From NCBI GenBank assembly GCA_036365455.1, contig JAWQUS010000030.1, forward strand, positions 8,618,001-8,682,000: 64,000 nucleotides of DNA, in the 5' to 3' direction. This DNA is from Macrosoma leucophasiata. Taxonomy: Eukaryota > Arthropoda > Insecta > Lepidoptera > Hedylidae. The notes below the pieces were generated by a model. It saw only the letters and a program-made list of their open reading frames with translations, was not told where the DNA came from and did no database searches. The stretch's first letter is position 1. Every line of letters starts with the position of its first letter. This document shows positions 62,851-64,000 of the stretch, piece after piece. The position numbers were made by a program, and so were the translations under genes.

Positions 62851-63260
62851 TAGTGAATAATGGTAGTGATATAGCAGATATATTAAATAAAGAGTTTACA
62901 AAAACTATGAGCATTGCTGTAAATTTTGATGAGGCCATAGCATTATTGCATCAGAATTCAGCTCGAGTGGAAACAGATATAAGTTTGAAAGGTATTAGTA
63001 TTAAAGACATTAAAAGTGTAGTTAGCATCAGTGACTAAGGAAAACATCTACATTTTGGCTAAACCTTTGGCACATTTTTTCAATCTATGCATGACTTCGT
63101 CCATATTTCCAACTGAAAATTGACAAAGTTGTACCTATCCACAAGAAGGATTCAAAAACGAATCCTAAAAATTTTCGACCAATTTCTCTTTGGCCAGTAA
63201 ATCCAAAATTTTTGAAAAAATTATGAAGGATTGGCCTATGTCACACTTCGTATCAAAAGC
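62850..63260 (+). mobile_element. LINE reverse-transcriptase fragment
   Basis: ADILNKEFTKTM, then after frame breaks KVVPIHKKDSKTNPKNFRPI and SLWPVNPKFLKK correspond to the N-terminal RT blocks (VPIxKK...NFRPIS). Only about 400 bp remain. Confidence 0.65.
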
Positions 63261-64000
63261 GATTCCCCTTCTGGCCGATCAAGCATCGGTCATGTTTTTA
63301 TGTGTTCTCACAGCGTTCTTACTTCCCCACTTCCGATCGGAAGTAATCGGAACGGATTATATAAATCCAGATAAAAAATATCTAGACCACCTATCGTGAT
63401 GATTTCAACGACAATTACTTGCTAAATAAATTGTCTATCAATATCAAGAAGCTGGCATTTCAATTAAATAACATAATCACGAAATGAATGCTTCGAAAAA
63501 GCGATCCTCGTAGAGATTTTTTTTTAATCGATATCGATTGTTTACTATTGTGGTATAAATTTAATAAAAAAGACTTCAATTCACTTCTATAACGTGTAAC
63601 GGGAATAAAGCGCAACCTCCAACACCCCAATTAGAAAATCGAGTTATAAACATAATGCGTGAACTGAAATGACATGTTTTATATTAAAAAGTGTTTATTT
63701 AATAAGAAATAAGTTGTACGTAATTTGTGCGAACGTAATGTACACCCTACGCACGCATACACCGACCCTAAGGACGCTACTATTCACACACACACACTTA
63801 CGCAATGCCGGCCGCCATTCAACACTCGTGAATGAAATATTAAATAACAATTATGTTCAGTAAATAAATTATGATGCTAACTTTCCATCACAATTTTCAA
63901 TTTTATAATTAAACTATTTAATTAAGTACTACAAAGATCGGCAGAAATGAATAACTAATAATACTAGAATATTAAACCAAAGGCGGCGTTTTTAAAAGAT
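63261..64000 (+). repeat. intron 9 of SDHA, with repeat at 63690-63860
   Basis: 63690-63860 (AAGTTGTACGTAATTTGTGC, ACACCCTACGCACGCATACA, CAATGCCGGCCGCCATTCAA) is related to 38760-38983 on the other strand. The rest is AT-rich with nothing recognised. Confidence 0.5.

Overview
This is a eukaryotic, AT-rich, intron-bearing genomic window, almost certainly from a moth or butterfly (Lepidoptera). The three host genes have insect-like exon structure with GT-AG introns. The repeats are also typical of Lepidoptera: SINEs with tRNA-like heads, RTE, CR1 and Jockey LINEs, a Penelope-like element, hAT, mariner and palindromic MITEs, and a dispersed repeat that starts ACTGGTGGTAG and ends in a LINE-like 3' tail.

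Three host genes can be modelled exon by exon, with reading phase agreeing at every junction. (1) 5.6-25.1 kb, + strand: a ZC2HC1 (FAM164) family zinc-finger gene. It has two C2HC fingers, a long Ser/Asn-rich tail and a C-terminal zinc ribbon; its 5' exon(s) are not seen. A 1.8-kb open exon at 20050-21850 fits the same splice phase and ends in a stop, so it looks like an alternative terminal (or cassette) exon. (2) 35.3-27.9 kb, - strand: TAF11, the histone-fold TFIID subunit, complete in five coding exons (303 aa). (3) 45.35 kb onward, + strand: the mitochondrial succinate dehydrogenase flavoprotein subunit SDHA. Nine coding exons (478 codons) are visible, and the C-terminal part lies beyond the right edge.

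Mobile DNA fills most of the rest. 0.6-4.2 kb: decayed RTE and CR1 LINEs, a hAT-like end and a small MITE. 5.9-18 kb (ZC2HC1 introns): a tRNA-derived SINE, palindromic MITEs and a 2.7-kb non-autonomous DNA element (A). 28.5-32.4 kb (TAF11 intron 4): a hAT-like element with an 8-bp target duplication that carries an SINE plus RTE LINE. TAF11 intron 3 is mostly an internally deleted mariner, and a 327-bp hAT MITE sits about 165 bp upstream of the TAF11 start codon. 35.8-43.6 kb: a nested block in which one RNase H-bearing LINE is split by two DNA elements, each with perfect 8-bp target duplications. One of these (36871-40584) contains a foldback element and a nearly perfect Penelope-like palindrome. 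The other (41055-43551) is a sister of element A. 44.1-45.1 kb: a ~100-bp minisatellite and a Jockey fragment just upstream of SDHA.

SDHA introns hold three copies of a unit with a tRNA-shaped core, several perfect hairpins, decayed partial copies of SDHA exon 8, a nearly complete but dead LINE (55.8-59.1 kb), an RTE fragment and other repeats. I found no clear evidence of a new multi-gene system. The most unusual observations are the nested insertions dated by target duplications, the Penelope palindrome, the tRNA-like unit with a core-less derivative, the exon-8 remnants and the alternative 1.8-kb exon.
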